Below are positions 52,052 through 61,239 of a DNA stretch of 64,000 bases, piece by piece; position 1 is the first letter of the stretch; the number at the start of each line of letters is the position of its first letter. This stretch comes from CAZRKC01 sp964600665 (GTDB taxonomy: Bacteria > Bacillota > SLNR01). The position numbers and the translations under genes are program-made. Location: contig CAZRKC010000008.1 in assembly GCA_964600665.1 (NCBI GenBank), forward strand, positions 1-64,000, in the 5' to 3' direction. The notes under the pieces are model-generated. The model had not been told where the DNA came from. It did no database searches and saw only the letters and a list, made by a program, of their open reading frames with translations.

Positions 52052-53024
52052 GCAAAAAAGCCTCCGTTTTCGCAAGAACCGCTGCCTTGACGTCATGCAG
52101 ATTTCCCATCAAGACTGCACCGGACGCCTTCTTATGTCCACCGCCGCCAAATAAAGCTGCTAAAGCATGCACATCAGTCAGATCTCTCGAACGGAAACTG
52201 ACTCGAACCACATCTTTCTGTTCCTTAAAGAGAATCGCGACGCGTGAGCCAGTGATTGACCGGGCATAGCCAGCGTAATTCTCCGTTTCAGATTCATCAG
52301 TTTGCATCCGTGACAGCATATCCATGGTGACAGTCATGACAGAAATCTGTCCCTCAGCATAGAGTTCAAATGTTGATAATATTGCAGCCAGCAGTTGCAT
52401 TTCTTGTGGCGTCCTTGTGTCAAAAAGTCGTTGGCTCATTTCTGGGAAATCAAATCCCTGTTCATGTAGTTCCGCAGCAATTCGATGGCTCGCAGCTGTG
52501 GTGTTGGTGAAACGAAATGATCCCGTATCAGATGCAATAGCTGCATACAGGCATGCAACTATTTCAGTATCCATGGGGTAGTTCAGACGTTGCAACACCT
52601 CGTACACCTGCTCACCACAAGCAGCTGCATTTACATCAACGAAGTTAATATCTCCGAATAACTCATTACTCAAGTGATGGTCAATGTTAATTGTGATTTC
52701 CGCCCGTTTAAATACCCGCTCTCCGTGTCCGAGACGCGATTGAGAACCGCAATCCAGCGCAATAAAGATTTCGGGAGACAAGTCAGGTTCCAAATCACTC
52801 CAATACACCAGTTTGTCGGCACCGGGAAGAAATTTAAAACTGTTTGGCAATTCTTCGATCCCGCACACCACATGCTTATGGCCATACAATTCCAATGCCC
52901 TGGCAAAAGCCAGCATCGATCCTATGGAATCAGCATCGGGTTTTGTGTGCACTCCGATTACGATTCTGTCTCCATACTGCAGAACCTTGATGATCTCTGT
53001 GAGCATCCGATCCCGGTTCTCCAT
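52044..53024 (-). CDS. nrnA: DHH family nanoRNase/pAp phosphatase
   Basis: 326 residues. The DHH domain has GVHTKPDADSIGSMLAF, ALDCGSQSRLG and INIDHHLSN metal motifs, and a DHHA1 domain with FGGGGHKKASGAVL closes the protein. Degrades short oligoribonucleotides and pAp. The ATG at 53024 follows AGGAGG at seven bases. Confidence 0.94.
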   Translation of the reverse strand: MENRDRMLTEIIKVLQYGDRIVIGVHTKPDADSIGSMLAFARALELYGHKHVVCGIEELPNSFKFLPGADKLVYWSDLEPDLSPEIFIALDCGSQSRLGHGERVFKRAEITINIDHHLSNELFGDINFVDVNAAACGEQVYEVLQRLNYPMDTEIVACLYAAIASDTGSFRFTNTTAASHRIAAELHEQGFDFPEMSQRLFDTRTPQEMQLLAAILSTFELYAEGQISVMTVTMDMLSRMQTDESETENYAGYARSITGSRVAILFKEQKDVVRVSFRSRDLTDVHALAALFGGGGHKKASGAVLMGNLHDVKAAVLAKTEAFLRG

Positions 53025-53027
53025 CAC

Positions 53028-53393
53028 TTATCCTCCTTGCTCAGACTCTTTTTTAACCTGATTGATCAAAGCTGATATTTTCGCACCATATGCAATCGAA
53101 GAATCCAGATAGAAGATAATCTCGGGCATATGCCGTAGCCGAATCCGTTTAGCCAGTTCGGCACGGATAAATCCCGCGGCACTCTGTAAGCCCTTGATCG
53201 CCTCTTTTTGTTTATCCTCGTCACCGAATACACTGGCAAATACTTTCGCATGGCGAAGATCATTGGAAACTTCGACTCCGGTAATACTGGTCATTTCTCC
53301 GATTCGCGGATCCTTCAAATCTTTACGGATGATATCGCTTATCTCAGTTTTTATAACTTCTTTAAGACGATCAGCCCGATGTTGGCTCATCAT
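53028..53393 (-). CDS. rbfA: Ribosome-binding factor A
   Basis: 121 residues, KH-like fold. RADRLKEVIKTEISDIIRKDLKDPRIG at the start and RIRLRHMPEIIFYLDSSIAYGAKI near the end are typical. Needed for 16S rRNA 5' maturation. The stop is two bases from the next start. Confidence 0.95.
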   Translation of the reverse strand: MMSQHRADRLKEVIKTEISDIIRKDLKDPRIGEMTSITGVEVSNDLRHAKVFASVFGDEDKQKEAIKGLQSAAGFIRAELAKRIRLRHMPEIIFYLDSSIAYGAKISALINQVKKESEQGG

Positions 53394-53408
53394 CCAACAC
53401 CCCGTTTC

Positions 53409-53690
53409 TTAGTAGACTTGGATATCACTTTCCAAAATTTCCACATCCCATTGCATTTCTATCCAAGGAATAATTTCTAACATAATTTCCCTAACTAATG
53501 TATATGAATTGCTCACATATGCAAACCCAATCCCAGCCATATCCCAACGCTCCAGATGATCGACTTCAGCAACAGCCACCTGGTATTTGTTCCTCGTTCT
53601 TGATAAGATACTCTGGATGAACCGACGTTTGTCTTTCAGTGAGTGATTCTGATCCATCCGAATAGTCAGTTGCAACACACCTGTGAACAT
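53409..53690 (-). CDS. ylxP: YlxP family protein (DUF503)
   Basis: 93 residues. LKDKRRFIQSILSRTRNKYQVAVAEVDHLERW is the family core. Function not firmly known; always found between infB and rbfA in Bacillota, so a role in ribosome maturation is plausible. The binding site is weak. Confidence 0.9.
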   Translation of the reverse strand: MFTGVLQLTIRMDQNHSLKDKRRFIQSILSRTRNKYQVAVAEVDHLERWDMAGIGFAYVSNSYTLVREIMLEIIPWIEMQWDVEILESDIQVY

Positions 53691-53711
53691 GTTGTCACCA
53701 CACTTTCAGGA

Positions 53712-55829
53712 TTAGACCTCTACCATGGTGAACGCCTCGAGGATATCCCCTTCTTTGATGTCGTTGAATCGCTCAAGACTGATCCCAAACTCAAAACCAG
53801 CACTGACTTCACGAACATCATCCTTAAAACGTCGCAGCGATTCGATCTTCCCTGTATGAATGACTATATCATTACGCAATAAGCGAATCCGTGCATTTTT
53901 TGTAATTTTCCCATCTAACATATAGCTCCCAGCAACTGTACCGGCTCGAGGCACTTTGAAAATTGCACGAACTTCGGCGCGACCAAGAATCACTTCTTTA
54001 ATTTCCGGATCCAACATCCCTTCCATCGCTGCTTTGACATCATTAATGGCGTCATAGATTATCCGATAAGTACGAATGTCGATGTTCTCCATCTCAGCCA
54101 ACCGGCGACTATTGCTGTCTGGGCGTACATTAAATCCGGTGATGATAGCATTAGAAGCTGATGCCAACATCACGTCGGATTCGCTAATTGAACCCACTCC
54201 GCCGTGAATCACATTGAGCCGAACCTTATCATTGGTCAATTTGTCAAATGATTGTCTCACTGCTTCGACAGATCCTTGTACATCCGCCTTGACAATGATG
54301 TTCAGTTCTTTGACGCTGCCTTCCTGTATGTGTGCAAATAAGTTGTCCAACGTCACCTTAAATGACTTTGCATGCTGCTCATCACGCTGTTTGTCAAATA
54401 GTTTCTCGGCAATGATGCGGGCAGCCTTTTCATCACCGACTGCATAAAGCATATCACCTGCCTGTGGGACATCGGAAAGCCCAATAACCGCCACAGGGGT
54501 GGAAGGGCCGGCTTCTTTAATCCGCCTGCCTTTATCATCAATCATAATCCGGACTTTCCCAGAAGCAACCCCAGCAATGATACCATCCCCAATCCGGAGC
54601 GTCCCTGTTTTAATCAACACGGTTGCCAGTGGCCCCATGCCTTTATCTAACTCAGCTTCAATGATAATCCCTTTTGCCGGTCGATCCGGAACGGCTTTCA
54701 GATCCTGCATTTCAGCTACAAGCAGAATCATCTCTAAAAGATGATCAATCCCAATTCTCTCTTTCGCTGAAACTTCGACGCAGACGGTATCCCCGCCCCA
54801 TTCTTCTACAACCAATCCATATTCAGTCAATTGTTGTTTGACTTTCTCAGGATTCGCATTTGGTCTGTCAATTTTATTGATGGCAACAATAATTGGAACT
54901 GCAGCGGCTTTTGCATGGTTAATTGCCTCAATGGTTTGCGGCATAATGCCATCATCCGCAGCCACCACTAAAATCGCGATGTCCGTTGCTTGTGCACCTC
55001 GCGCTCGCATCGCGGTAAATGCTTCGTGACCTGGCGTGTCTAAAAACACGATGCGTTTATTGTTTAAGACAACTTGATACGCACCGATGTGTTGTGTGAT
55101 GCCACCCGCTTCGGTTGCAGTTACATTGGTTTTTCGAATTGTATCTAACAGTGAAGTTTTCCCATGGTCCACATGTCCCATGACGGTAACCACTGGAGAT
55201 CGCGATACCCAAGTCCAGTCACCTTCATCAGAAGTCGCACGGGCAAAGCTATCTGCAACCGCCTTCTCCATATCCGTATCCATGGATTCAGGTATCTGCA
55301 CATCCACTGCGTAACCGAATTCCAATGCGATTTCCTCAGCAGTCTCCACATCCACCTCTTGATTGATGGTAATCATCATCCCTTTTGTGATAAGTTTCTT
55401 GATTATCATTGTGGGATTCATATCCATTTTCTGTGCTAGATCTTTAAGACTGAGAGACCCTTCGAGTACAATAACTTCCTTCTCCTTGTTTTCAACTGGG
55501 ATCTGCGGACGAAAATCTGGCCGTGCCATATTCCCAGGTTTTCGAGCGGTTCTTCCGCCCTTTCCTTTTCGGTCAGTTCCCTTTTTCCCTTTGCCTGTAA
55601 CGACAGGTACTGTTGGTGCAACTACCACTTCTTCCTCTTCAGGTAGCTCTTCATCAGCCGGAGCTTGTGAACTACCCGTAAGAAGTTCCATTAACGCATT
55701 CACAGACTCGTCTTCCAGAACACTCATATGGCTCTTTGCTTCAATATTCAATTGACCGAGAGCAGCCAGAACATCTTTACTGCTGAGGCCTAAGTCTTTT
55801 GCTACTTCGTGCACTCTTACCTTTGTCAT
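53712..55829 (-). CDS. infB: Translation initiation factor IF-2
   Basis: 705 residues. Two IF2-N modules (1-55 and about 120-175) are joined by a basic, glycine-rich linker. The G domain has VMGHVDHGKTSLLD, DTPGHEAF and NKIDRP motifs, followed by domains II to IV. It brings initiator tRNA to the 30S subunit. The N-terminal region is shorter than in E. coli, as usual for Bacillota. Confidence 0.97.
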   Translation of the reverse strand: MTKVRVHEVAKDLGLSSKDVLAALGQLNIEAKSHMSVLEDESVNALMELLTGSSQAPADEELPEEEEVVVAPTVPVVTGKGKKGTDRKGKGGRTARKPGNMARPDFRPQIPVENKEKEVIVLEGSLSLKDLAQKMDMNPTMIIKKLITKGMMITINQEVDVETAEEIALEFGYAVDVQIPESMDTDMEKAVADSFARATSDEGDWTWVSRSPVVTVMGHVDHGKTSLLDTIRKTNVTATEAGGITQHIGAYQVVLNNKRIVFLDTPGHEAFTAMRARGAQATDIAILVVAADDGIMPQTIEAINHAKAAAVPIIVAINKIDRPNANPEKVKQQLTEYGLVVEEWGGDTVCVEVSAKERIGIDHLLEMILLVAEMQDLKAVPDRPAKGIIIEAELDKGMGPLATVLIKTGTLRIGDGIIAGVASGKVRIMIDDKGRRIKEAGPSTPVAVIGLSDVPQAGDMLYAVGDEKAARIIAEKLFDKQRDEQHAKSFKVTLDNLFAHIQEGSVKELNIIVKADVQGSVEAVRQSFDKLTNDKVRLNVIHGGVGSISESDVMLASASNAIITGFNVRPDSNSRRLAEMENIDIRTYRIIYDAINDVKAAMEGMLDPEIKEVILGRAEVRAIFKVPRAGTVAGSYMLDGKITKNARIRLLRNDIVIHTGKIESLRRFKDDVREVSAGFEFGISLERFNDIKEGDILEAFTMVEV

Positions 55830-55873
55830 ATCTCCACCCCCTGATTATTAAGCAATCATAAAACTCACCACAA

Positions 55874-56200
55874 TCACTCTCTCCCATCCCAAATTTTAAT
55901 AATGGCATCCGCCAAAGAAAAATCAAGAACAGCAAGTGCGGTCCGCGGTTGTTGCCCAATCGCTCGCCCGAGTCTCACTTGATCTGCAAACTGAATGTTT
56001 TTTGTTCCATATAGTGAACACCAATATGCGATTTCTTTTAATCGTTGAGGTTTTGCATCACCGGCAATGAGGATTAATTTTGCTTTACGATTTTGAATAT
56101 GAGCACGAATACCTTCCTCACCAGCAACGATTTTCCGAGACCGCTGAGCAAAACCTAGCAGGGACATGATTCTATTCTCTGCATCACTATGGGAGCTCAC
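55874..56200 (-). CDS. ylxQ: YlxQ, ribosomal L7Ae-like RNA-binding protein
   Basis: 108 residues with the L7Ae/L30e fold: LLGFAQRSRKIVAGEEGI, then LILIAGDAK and a LGRAIGQQPRTALAVLD segment. It probably binds kink-turn RNA. GTG start at 56200 with GGAGGGG eight bases before; overlaps ylxR by 14 bases. Confidence 0.92.
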   Translation of the reverse strand: MSSHSDAENRIMSLLGFAQRSRKIVAGEEGIRAHIQNRKAKLILIAGDAKPQRLKEIAYWCSLYGTKNIQFADQVRLGRAIGQQPRTALAVLDFSLADAIIKIWDGRE

Positions 56201-56447
56201 GGCGGATCCCCTCCATTACTTCATCACTAATTGGGCAATCCAGTGCTTTTTCCAACCTTTTTGCCTTGAATGCCTGAGTGATACATTCGGAGTTTGGGCA
56301 TAAATACGCCCCTCGTCCGGATTTTTTCCCCGTTGGGTCAATCAGGATAGTGTTGTCCGGCGTCCTGACAATACGAATCATCTCCCGTTTTGGTTTCATA
56401 ATCTGGCAACCCAGACACATTCGCTGCGGAACTTTGCGTTGTTTCAT
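56187..56447 (-). CDS. ylxR: YlxR family RNA-binding protein
   Basis: 86 residues. KVPQRMCLGCQ and KSGRGAYLCPNSECITQA are the DUF448 signatures; four Cys could bind zinc. Always between nusA and ylxQ-infB; thought to bind RNA and affect gene expression, details unsettled. Confidence 0.93.
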   Translation of the reverse strand: MKQRKVPQRMCLGCQIMKPKREMIRIVRTPDNTILIDPTGKKSGRGAYLCPNSECITQAFKAKRLEKALDCPISDEVMEGIRRELP

Positions 56448-56464
56448 TTCCGGACCTCCTCTAT

Positions 56465-57535
56465 CTACTCGTTGGTTGTATCAACTGCAACTGGGGGTTG
56501 CGGCATGACTTGGGATTCACTTTTGATGTCAATTTTCCAATTAGTCAATTTCGCTGCTAACCGGGCATTTTGTCCCTCTTTACCAATCGCCAAGGAAAGC
56601 TGATAGTCGGGCACCACAACGCGTGCGATTTTGAGATCAGGATCCACTTTTACTGAAACGACTTTTGCAGGGCTTAGGGCATTGGCCACAAAAATTTCAG
56701 GTTCCCCACTCCACTCTACAATGTCAATTTTCTCTCCCCGCAATTCAGTTACAATTGTCTGTACTCGCACCCCTTTAGGTCCAACACATGCTCCAATCGC
56801 ATCCACATTCTCGTCTTGTGAAGATACTGCCACCTTTGAACGAAATCCGGCTTCTCGTGCGATGGCTTTAATCTCGACAGTGCCATCATGAATTTCCGGT
56901 ACTTCAAGTTCGAAAAGTCGTTTCAGCAATCCCGGGTGGGTACGGGAAACAACGATTTGCGGCCCTTTTGTGGTTTTTTTCACTTCAACAACATAAGTCT
57001 TGATCCGATCCCCTTGCTTGTATGTCTCATTTGGCGATTGCTCAGCAGGGGTCAATATCGCTTCTGTTTTGCCCAAATCCACAAATACATTTTTATGCTC
57101 AAACCGCTGAACAATTCCAGTCACAATATCATTTTCCCGATTGGCATACTCTTCATAAACGATACCCCGCTCGGCTTCTCGAATTCGTTGTACCACAACT
57201 TGTTTTGCAGTCTGGGCAGCAATTCGTCCGAAATTCTTCGGTGTAACCTCGATTTCCACCACATCGTCAATCCCAAAATTAGGACTGATGGCACGGGCTT
57301 CCTCCAATGATATTTCCAGCCTTGCGTCATTCACTTCTTCCACAACATCTTTTCGGGCATACACATGGATGACTCCCGTCACCCGATTGATATCGACAGA
57401 CACATTCTGTGCCGATCCGAAATTTCTCCGGTAAGCAGATATCAATGCTGCTTCAATTGCCTCAATCAATACGTCCTTTGCAATTCCTTTTTCGTGTTCG
57501 ATCTGATCCAATGCATTAATCAAATCAGTACTCAT
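56465..57535 (-). CDS. nusA: Transcription termination/antitermination factor NusA
   Basis: 356 residues. N-terminal RNA-polymerase-binding domain (1-125), S1 domain (about 135-200) and two KH domains, the first with IGACVGPKGVRVQTIVTEL and the second with LAIGKEGQNARLAAKLT. It lacks the acidic C-terminal repeats of E. coli NusA, as usual in Gram-positives. GGGAGGATG precedes the ATG. Confidence 0.97.
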   Translation of the reverse strand: MSTDLINALDQIEHEKGIAKDVLIEAIEAALISAYRRNFGSAQNVSVDINRVTGVIHVYARKDVVEEVNDARLEISLEEARAISPNFGIDDVVEIEVTPKNFGRIAAQTAKQVVVQRIREAERGIVYEEYANRENDIVTGIVQRFEHKNVFVDLGKTEAILTPAEQSPNETYKQGDRIKTYVVEVKKTTKGPQIVVSRTHPGLLKRLFELEVPEIHDGTVEIKAIAREAGFRSKVAVSSQDENVDAIGACVGPKGVRVQTIVTELRGEKIDIVEWSGEPEIFVANALSPAKVVSVKVDPDLKIARVVVPDYQLSLAIGKEGQNARLAAKLTNWKIDIKSESQVMPQPPVAVDTTNE

Positions 57536-57562
57536 CTTTCATCCTCCCTATGCTTCATCTGC

Positions 57563-58030
57563 TCAAAAATCCACATGCAGATTTACCTTCGCCACTTGAT
57601 CTCTCTCAAATTTGATTAATTCCGTATCATTCAGTCGAATCGTAACGCATCCTTGATCATACCCTGCTAATGCGCCGACCCACATTTTTTTCTTCTCATA
57701 AGGTGCGTAAAGATGCACATCCACTCGTTCACCCATAAACCGTAAATAATCTCTTTCATGTTTGAGCTCACGGTCGATTCCTGGGGAAGTAACCTCGAGA
57801 CGATATGTATGGGGTATAGGGTCTTTTTCATCCAAAGCGTCCCCTGCCAGTCGACTCACGGCAACGCAGTCATCGTGGTCGATACCGTCGATTTTGTCGA
57901 TCGTCAACCGCAAAACCCACCCACTTGGATCTTTCTCGTATTCGACATCCACTAAATCCAAACCGATGTCTTTGATTTTTCCCTCGAGCATGGACGCAAT
58001 TTTCTGCTGGATTGCCTCTTGTCCCTTCAA
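57563..58030 (-). CDS. rimP: Ribosome maturation factor RimP
   Basis: 155 residues. LDLVDVEYEKDPSGWVLRLTIDK, DDCVAVSRLAGDALDEKDPIP and LEVTSPGIDRELKHERDYLRF are family motifs. Assists 30S maturation. First gene of the long operon; translation site AAAGGAGG. Confidence 0.95.
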   Translation of the reverse strand: MKGQEAIQQKIASMLEGKIKDIGLDLVDVEYEKDPSGWVLRLTIDKIDGIDHDDCVAVSRLAGDALDEKDPIPHTYRLEVTSPGIDRELKHERDYLRFMGERVDVHLYAPYEKKKMWVGALAGYDQGCVTIRLNDTELIKFERDQVAKVNLHVDF

Positions 58031-58063
58031 ATAGAATCCTCCTTTCGGTCATCTAACAATGAA

Positions 58064-58086
58064 AGAGTGGGCTTTGAACCCACTCT
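58064..58086 (-). terminator. Terminator-like hairpin in the rimP leader
   Basis: An 8-bp stem (58064-58071 with 58079-58086), followed on the minus strand by CTTTCATTGTT. It lies downstream of the rimP promoter, so it acts on rimP transcripts as well as on read-through from mgtC. Confidence 0.6.
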
Positions 58087-58114
58087 CTGCGCAGACTTAA
58101 AATCCTTCTCTATG

Positions 58115-58143
58115 ATTATATCATACTGGCAAACAGCCTGCAA
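58115..58143 (-). promoter_or_regulatory. Sigma-A promoter of rimP-nusA-infB operon
   Basis: On the minus strand TTGCAG (58138-58143), 17 bases, TATAAT (58115-58120). It lies immediately after the mgtC-like stop codon, giving a leader of about 75 bases with one hairpin. Confidence 0.75.
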
Positions 58144-58145
58144 TA

Positions 58146-58814
58146 CTATCGATCCATGTAGTCCACATCGTAAACGCCTGGGAGGGCTGATATCTCAATA
58201 ATGACACTACCCATGTCCAAATACGGAGGGGTTTCGATCAACAGCGTCAGCAGTGCTTCTTTGCTGGATTCGATTTCTTTGAATTCGATCCGCTTGATAT
58301 TGATCCGCAACTTACCTAATACGGTACCAATTGCGCCGATCTGTCCAGGAACATCTGCGATACGAATGGAGATCTGGCGATACCGTTTCTTTGCAGCAAC
58401 CCAAACCTCAACTCGATTTAACAGGGCTAAAGTCAAAAAAACAACCAAAGTCGTTATTACTGCCGCAGGATACAATCCGGCTCCAACGGCAAGACCAATC
58501 CCAGCGATAGCCCACAAACTTGCGGCCGTCGTTAAGCCTTTGATGGTTGCGCCTTCACGAAGGATCGTACCGGCGCCCAAAAATCCGATGCCACTGACGA
58601 CCTGAGCTGCAATTCGTCCAGGGTCTGCATCCCCGCTGGTGAACATGAAGTACATGCTATTGGAGATGATCATCATCAATGATGATCCAACACATACTAA
58701 AATATGAGTCCGAAACCCGGCCGGTCGATTGACAGTTTCCCGTTCTAGACCCACCAGTCCCCCCATGAGTGCAGCCAATAAGATTCGAACTGTCAGTTCG
58801 CCAACACCAATCAT
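58146..58814 (-). CDS. mgtC: MgtC/SapB family membrane protein
   Basis: 222 residues. About five membrane helices in the first 140 residues, with the family stretch GGLVGLERETVNRPAGFRTHILVCVG and GFLGAGTILREG, then a cytoplasmic ACT-like domain (about 145-220). MgtC is known for Mg2+ starvation and virulence in Salmonella; in most bacteria its role is unknown. No M-box precedes it. It follows the glycosyltransferase by two bases. Confidence 0.9.
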   Translation of the reverse strand: MIGVGELTVRILLAALMGGLVGLERETVNRPAGFRTHILVCVGSSLMMIISNSMYFMFTSGDADPGRIAAQVVSGIGFLGAGTILREGATIKGLTTAASLWAIAGIGLAVGAGLYPAAVITTLVVFLTLALLNRVEVWVAAKKRYRQISIRIADVPGQIGAIGTVLGKLRINIKRIEFKEIESSKEALLTLLIETPPYLDMGSVIIEISALPGVYDVDYMDR

Positions 58815-58816
58815 GA

Positions 58817-59464
58817 TTATTTCTCCCTGTAGTGATGTCGAATCATCCGGTATCGGATGATGTCGCGATACATTTTGATTCGGGAGCTAAAACCCATCAT
58901 CAATCCGAGTTTCTCTTCTTTCATCACATGGCTGACATGAGGCAAGGTAACCCGATGTACTCTCAATCCCGATTGCTTCACATACGTTGACAAAGCAATT
59001 TCCACGCCAAAACGGCTGAGGTCAATATCCGAAATCGGCTCGATTACATGCCGTTTGATTGCTCGTTGTCCACTTAAATTCGGTGCAATTTCCTGAGCAA
59101 TGTCCGTCAGGAACCGACCGCTTTTGAAGAGACCAATGGTCATATCTGCCTGATCGTCGATGATCGGCTTCAACAGCGAAAGGATATGGTCTTTTGTCAG
59201 ACCCAACAAATCCGCATCCAAAAGCAAGAAAAGTTCTGCATCCGTAGCGTCGATCCCTTTTTTAACAGCGCCGCCTTTTCCCACGTTCTTCGGCAGCTGG
59301 ATAACGGTTGCCCCTGCCTCCCGGGCGATATCTGCAGTCAAATCCGTCGAGCCATCACTCACCACAATGACTTCATCAATTTCGGGTATCGTTTTCACGA
59401 TTCGAATGACCCCGCCGATTGTTTTTGCCTCATTATATGCAGGAATCACAGCTGCAATTTTCAC
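58817..59464 (-). CDS. Family 2 glycosyltransferase
   Basis: 215 residues. GT-A fold: VIPAYNEAKTIGGVI, VVSDGSTDLTADIA and the DxD-like LLLDADLLG. No transmembrane segments. Acceptor unknown; similar short GT2 enzymes use UDP or dolichol-type sugars. Start GTG after GCGAGGG. It lies between proS and mgtC. Confidence 0.88.
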   Translation of the reverse strand: MKIAAVIPAYNEAKTIGGVIRIVKTIPEIDEVIVVSDGSTDLTADIAREAGATVIQLPKNVGKGGAVKKGIDATDAELFLLLDADLLGLTKDHILSLLKPIIDDQADMTIGLFKSGRFLTDIAQEIAPNLSGQRAIKRHVIEPISDIDLSRFGVEIALSTYVKQSGLRVHRVTLPHVSHVMKEEKLGLMMGFSSRIKMYRDIIRYRMIRHHYREK

Positions 59465-59479
59465 GATTTTCCCTCGCTT

Positions 59480-61207
59480 TCAACGATGACCTTGAACCAT
59501 ACCGACGATATCATCGTGAAGTTGGGAGAGATTGAGTAGCCTATCTTCCCCGGTTTTCCGGATCCGAAGCTCATACAGTCCTTCTTCCACGGCTTTACGT
59601 CCAACAGTAACACGCAACGGGAATCCGATCAAATCGGCATCCTTAAATTTCACACCCGGACGCTCATCCCGATCATCCATGATCACATCGACTCCTGTCG
59701 ATTTTATTGTATCATACAACTCCTGTGCCAGTCTCATCTGATTCTCGTCTTTGATGCTGATCGGCACCACCACGACATGATAAGGTGCAATCGGTACCGG
59801 CCAAATAATTCCATCTTTATCATAGTTTTGTTCAATTGCAGCTGCAATGGTACGGGTGATGCCAATCCCGTAGCATCCCATAATCATTTCCTGAGCTTTA
59901 CCGTTTTCATCCAAATAAAGTGCTCCTAAAGGCTGACTGTATTTGGTCCCTAGTTTGAAGATATGTCCGACCTCAATGCCGCGCACGATTTCCATCGGTT
60001 GTGCACAATGAGGGCACCGGTCGCCTGCTTGGGCGGTACGGATATCCGCCACTTCATAAACACCAAAATCCCTCCTGGGAACCACATGGAGTAAATGATA
60101 ATCCGCTTCATTGGCCCCAACCACACCTTCAGCCATCTGATGCACCGTTTGGTCTACGATCAAGCAAACTTGCCGTATTCCCACAGGACCGGCAAAACCA
60201 CCTGGAGAGCCGGTGGCCTTGAATACTGCGTCTTCTCCTGCCAAAGCCAAGTGAATGCAATCCAGTAGGTTCATCAACTTAATTTCATTGATTTCCTGAT
60301 CACCACGGATCACTGCAGCCACGATCTGTTCATGATCCGGATAAAAAGCCTCATACAATACCGTCTTGATAATTCGGTTTCGGTCCAAACCTAAGGCTGT
60401 TGATAGATTTTCGATGGTTTTAATCCCCGGCGTGTATATACGCTCAATGGCTTCTTTCGGTAAGACCGTTGGATCATCATACTGTTTAGGCTCTCCGATT
60501 GCCTTTTCAGTATTCGCCGCATAATCACAGGCAGGGCAAAAAGCAATTTCTGCTTCCCCGTTGCTAGCCGTTACCATAAACTCATGAGACGCGCTCCCCC
60601 CGATTGCACCCGAATCTGCCTCAACGACACGATAATCCAGCCCACACCGTTGGAATATGCGGTTATACGCATCGTACATCTTATCATAACTGATATCCAA
60701 ACCCACATGGTCCCGGTCAAACGAGTACAGATCTTTCATGATAAATTCTCGAGACCGCATTACACCGAACCGTGGTCGAATCTCATCACGGTATTTATTG
60801 GCAATCTGATATAAAAGTATCGGTAACTGCCGATAAGAACGGACCTCCTGCCGGACCAGGTCCGTAATCAACTCTTCATGGGTAGGCCCCAAACAAAATT
60901 CACGTCCATATCGATCCTTAAGTTTGAACATTTCTTCCCCATACACTTGCCATCGACCCGTTTCTTTCCATATTTCGGAAGGCTGGATGATCGGCATAAG
61001 CACTTCCTGACCACCTTTGGCATCCATTTCCTCACGCACAATCCGCTCGATTTTGTCAATAATCCGCCGGCCGATTGGCAAATAAGCATAAACGCCGGAA
61101 GCAACTTTACGAATGATGCCAGCTCGCACCATTAATTGATGGCTGATGATTTCCGCTTCAGCCGGGACTTCTCTGAGGGTTGGCATTAACATCTGAGACA
61201 TTTTCAT
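59480..61207 (-). CDS. proS: Prolyl-tRNA synthetase
   Basis: 575 residues, bacterial ProRS with editing insertion. Class II motifs: AYLPIGRRIIDKIERIVREE (motif 1), LGPTHEELITDLVRQEVRSYRQLPILLYQI (motif 2) and GCYGIGITRTIAAAIEQ (motif 3). The INS editing domain spans about 225-395. The gap to ispG is only 32 bases, too short for a T-box. AAAGGAG precedes the ATG. Confidence 0.97.
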   Translation of the reverse strand: MKMSQMLMPTLREVPAEAEIISHQLMVRAGIIRKVASGVYAYLPIGRRIIDKIERIVREEMDAKGGQEVLMPIIQPSEIWKETGRWQVYGEEMFKLKDRYGREFCLGPTHEELITDLVRQEVRSYRQLPILLYQIANKYRDEIRPRFGVMRSREFIMKDLYSFDRDHVGLDISYDKMYDAYNRIFQRCGLDYRVVEADSGAIGGSASHEFMVTASNGEAEIAFCPACDYAANTEKAIGEPKQYDDPTVLPKEAIERIYTPGIKTIENLSTALGLDRNRIIKTVLYEAFYPDHEQIVAAVIRGDQEINEIKLMNLLDCIHLALAGEDAVFKATGSPGGFAGPVGIRQVCLIVDQTVHQMAEGVVGANEADYHLLHVVPRRDFGVYEVADIRTAQAGDRCPHCAQPMEIVRGIEVGHIFKLGTKYSQPLGALYLDENGKAQEMIMGCYGIGITRTIAAAIEQNYDKDGIIWPVPIAPYHVVVVPISIKDENQMRLAQELYDTIKSTGVDVIMDDRDERPGVKFKDADLIGFPLRVTVGRKAVEEGLYELRIRKTGEDRLLNLSQLHDDIVGMVQGHR

Positions 61208-61239
61208 CGGATCGCTCTCCTTTAGACATCAACATTGGC

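Noticed and set aside
61208..61239. T-box upstream of proS
   Set aside because: Gap of only 32 bases after ispG; no conserved T-box sequence is present.
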